From Clostridiales bacterium (GTDB lineage: Bacteria; Bacillota_A; Clostridia; Saccharofermentanales; Saccharofermentanaceae): a stretch of 5,992 nt of DNA. The stretch is from assembly GCA_017537905.1 (NCBI GenBank), contig JAFYJX010000021.1, forward strand, positions 1-5,992, given 5' to 3'. The notes beneath the pieces are model-generated. The model searched no databases, was not told where the DNA came from, and saw nothing but the letters and a program-made list of their open reading frames with translations. The position numbers were made by a program, and so were the translations under genes. This document shows, piece after piece, positions 5,294 through 5,992 of the stretch. Within the stretch, counting starts at the first letter, position 1. Every line of letters begins with the position of its first letter.

Positions 5294-5348
5294 TCCGTGG
5301 CCCAAGTTGACGCGCGGACAATAAATCATCTCTGACAAGTAAAAATAC

Positions 5349-5377
5349 TTGACACGCCTATAAAGCTTTGTTATTAT
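5349..5377 (+). promoter_or_regulatory. Sigma-A promoter for ylxM-ffh
   Basis: A perfect TTGACA (5349-5354), a 17-base spacer and TATTAT (5372-5377, five of six matches to TATAAT). Transcription would start at about 5384, leaving a leader of about 28 bases that contains AGGAGG at 5395-5400. Confidence 0.85.
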
Positions 5378-5411
5378 GTGCAGGCTTGGAATATAGGAGG
5401 CGTGCCTTTAA

Positions 5412-5738
5412 ATGCGTGAAAAGTCAGTAAGAACAGACCTTTTGCTCGATTTCTACGGCAATCTCCTTACGCCCAAAATGAGGCGCACCTGCGAGAGCTA
5501 CTATAACGATGACCTGACTTTGGCTGAGATCGCCGAGGCAGAGGGGATCTCGAGACAGGGCGTGCACGACACGGTAAAGAGGGCGGAAAAGCAGCTTGAA
5601 GAATATGAGGAGAAGTTGGGACTTCTCGCACTTTTCGAAAAGCAGCAGGCAAAGGCAAAAACGGCTCTGGCGCACTTGAACAGCGGTGACACCGGCAAGG
5701 CTGCAAAAGAGCTTGAAGAATTGATAGAGGAAATGTAA
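5412..5738 (+). CDS. ylxM: YlxM-family helix-turn-helix protein of the SRP operon, 108 aa
   Basis: The sequence fits the YlxM (UPF0122) family: LLDFYGNLLTPKMRRTCESYYNDDLTLAEIAEAEGISRQGVHDTVKRAEKQLEEYEEKLGL (about 11-71) contains a sigma-region-4-like helix-turn-helix at about 35-60 with the hallmark SRQGVHD. The remainder is helical and ends in an acidic tail (ELEELIEEM). The usual length is about 105-115 residues, so it is complete. YlxM is encoded next to ffh in many Bacillota and has been described as an accessory factor affecting the Ffh GTPase and SRP function; DNA binding is not established. The start ATG 5412 is 11 bases after AGGAGG (5395-5400), slightly long, but no better in-frame start exists. 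The gap to ffh is 3 bases, so the two are co-transcribed from the promoter at 5349-5377. Confidence 0.93.
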   Translation: MREKSVRTDLLLDFYGNLLTPKMRRTCESYYNDDLTLAEIAEAEGISRQGVHDTVKRAEKQLEEYEEKLGLLALFEKQQAKAKTALAHLNSGDTGKAAKELEELIEEM

Positions 5739-5741
5739 CAA

Positions 5742-5992
5742 GTGTTTGAGAGCTTATCTGAAAAGCTTCAGAATATAACCTCAAAGATGCGCGGCAAGGC
5801 CCGCGTAAGCGAGAGCGACATCAAGGAGATGATGCGTGAGATCCGCATGGCTCTCCTCGAGGCAGACGTAAACTACGGCGTTGTTAAAGAATTCGTAGCT
5901 GACATGACCGAGAAGTGCAAGGGCGCTGATGTTCAGGAGTCCTTTACGCCCGGTCAGCAGATCGTAAAGATCGTAAGAGATTCTTTGACTGA
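5742..5992 (+). CDS. ffh: Signal recognition particle GTPase Ffh, N-terminal part, runs off the window
   Basis: An open frame from GTG 5742 continues past the window end with 83 full codons. The translation (FESLSEKLQNITSKMRGKARVSESDIKE, then MRMALLEADVNYGVV-type helix residues 31-48) is the N domain of Ffh/SRP54: a four-helix bundle preceding the GTPase domain, with the conserved ALLEADVN motif at 37-44. Ffh binds the SRP RNA and signal sequences of nascent membrane proteins and delivers ribosomes to the receptor FtsY. The GTPase (G) and Met-rich (M) domains lie outside. GTG is preferred as the start because it aligns with the usual Ffh N-terminus (M-F-E-S-L). GAGG at 5727-5730 lies 11 bases upstream within the end of ylxM. 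Confidence 0.95.
   Translation, partial: MFESLSEKLQNITSKMRGKARVSESDIKEMMREIRMALLEADVNYGVVKEFVADMTEKCKGADVQESFTPGQQIVKIVRDSLT

Noticed and set aside
5307..5335. TTGACG at 5307-5312 as an earlier ylxM promoter
   Set aside because: No -10-like hexamer lies 16-18 bases downstream, and the TTGACA-17-TATTAT pair at 5349-5377 is far better.

Overview
The window looks like a chromosomal segment of a Bacillota bacterium, probably a member of the Clostridia. The reasons are: strong GGAGG-type ribosome binding sites; tightly packed genes; a ylxM-ffh gene pair; a tRNA gene with encoded CCA; and a stand-alone-type AICAR transformylase. Base composition is moderate. I cannot name the genus from sequence alone.

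Layout. Bases 1-618 are the 3' end of a purine biosynthesis gene, the AICAR formyltransferase domain, followed by a hairpin with a T-rich tail. Bases 685-1230 encode an unrecognised one-pass membrane protein with a charged N-terminus and a helical C-terminal tail. Bases 1231-1558 are non-coding. They hold two hairpins that share an 18-base motif; the stronger is a probable bidirectional terminator between convergent units. They also hold a minus-strand tRNA-Thr(CGT) with a near-consensus promoter, and a divergent extended -10 promoter for the next operon.

Bases 1559-5192 form a compact four-gene plus-strand operon: a solute-binding-type lipoprotein, a GNAT acetyltransferase fused to an O6-alkylguanine-DNA alkyltransferase, a flavoredoxin/flavin-reductase-like FMN protein, and a Nudix hydrolase. 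Three junctions are an 8-base overlap, a 4-base gap and a 4-base ATGA overlap, so co-expression is likely. The alkyltransferase and Nudix protein suggest DNA or nucleotide damage repair, but how the lipoprotein and flavoprotein fit is not evident.

Bases 5193-5411 are non-coding and carry the most unusual signal in the window. Four copies of an 11-base core (GTTTAGGTACA or its complement) alternate in orientation at exactly 26-base intervals and can form competing hairpins. A consensus-like promoter follows and drives ylxM (5412-5738) and the start of ffh (5742 to the window end). These encode the probable accessory protein and the GTPase of the signal recognition particle.

The best candidates for something undescribed are the 26-base-period alternating repeat array and the GNAT-alkyltransferase fusion in its operon. 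No complete defence system, CRISPR array or transposase is visible.
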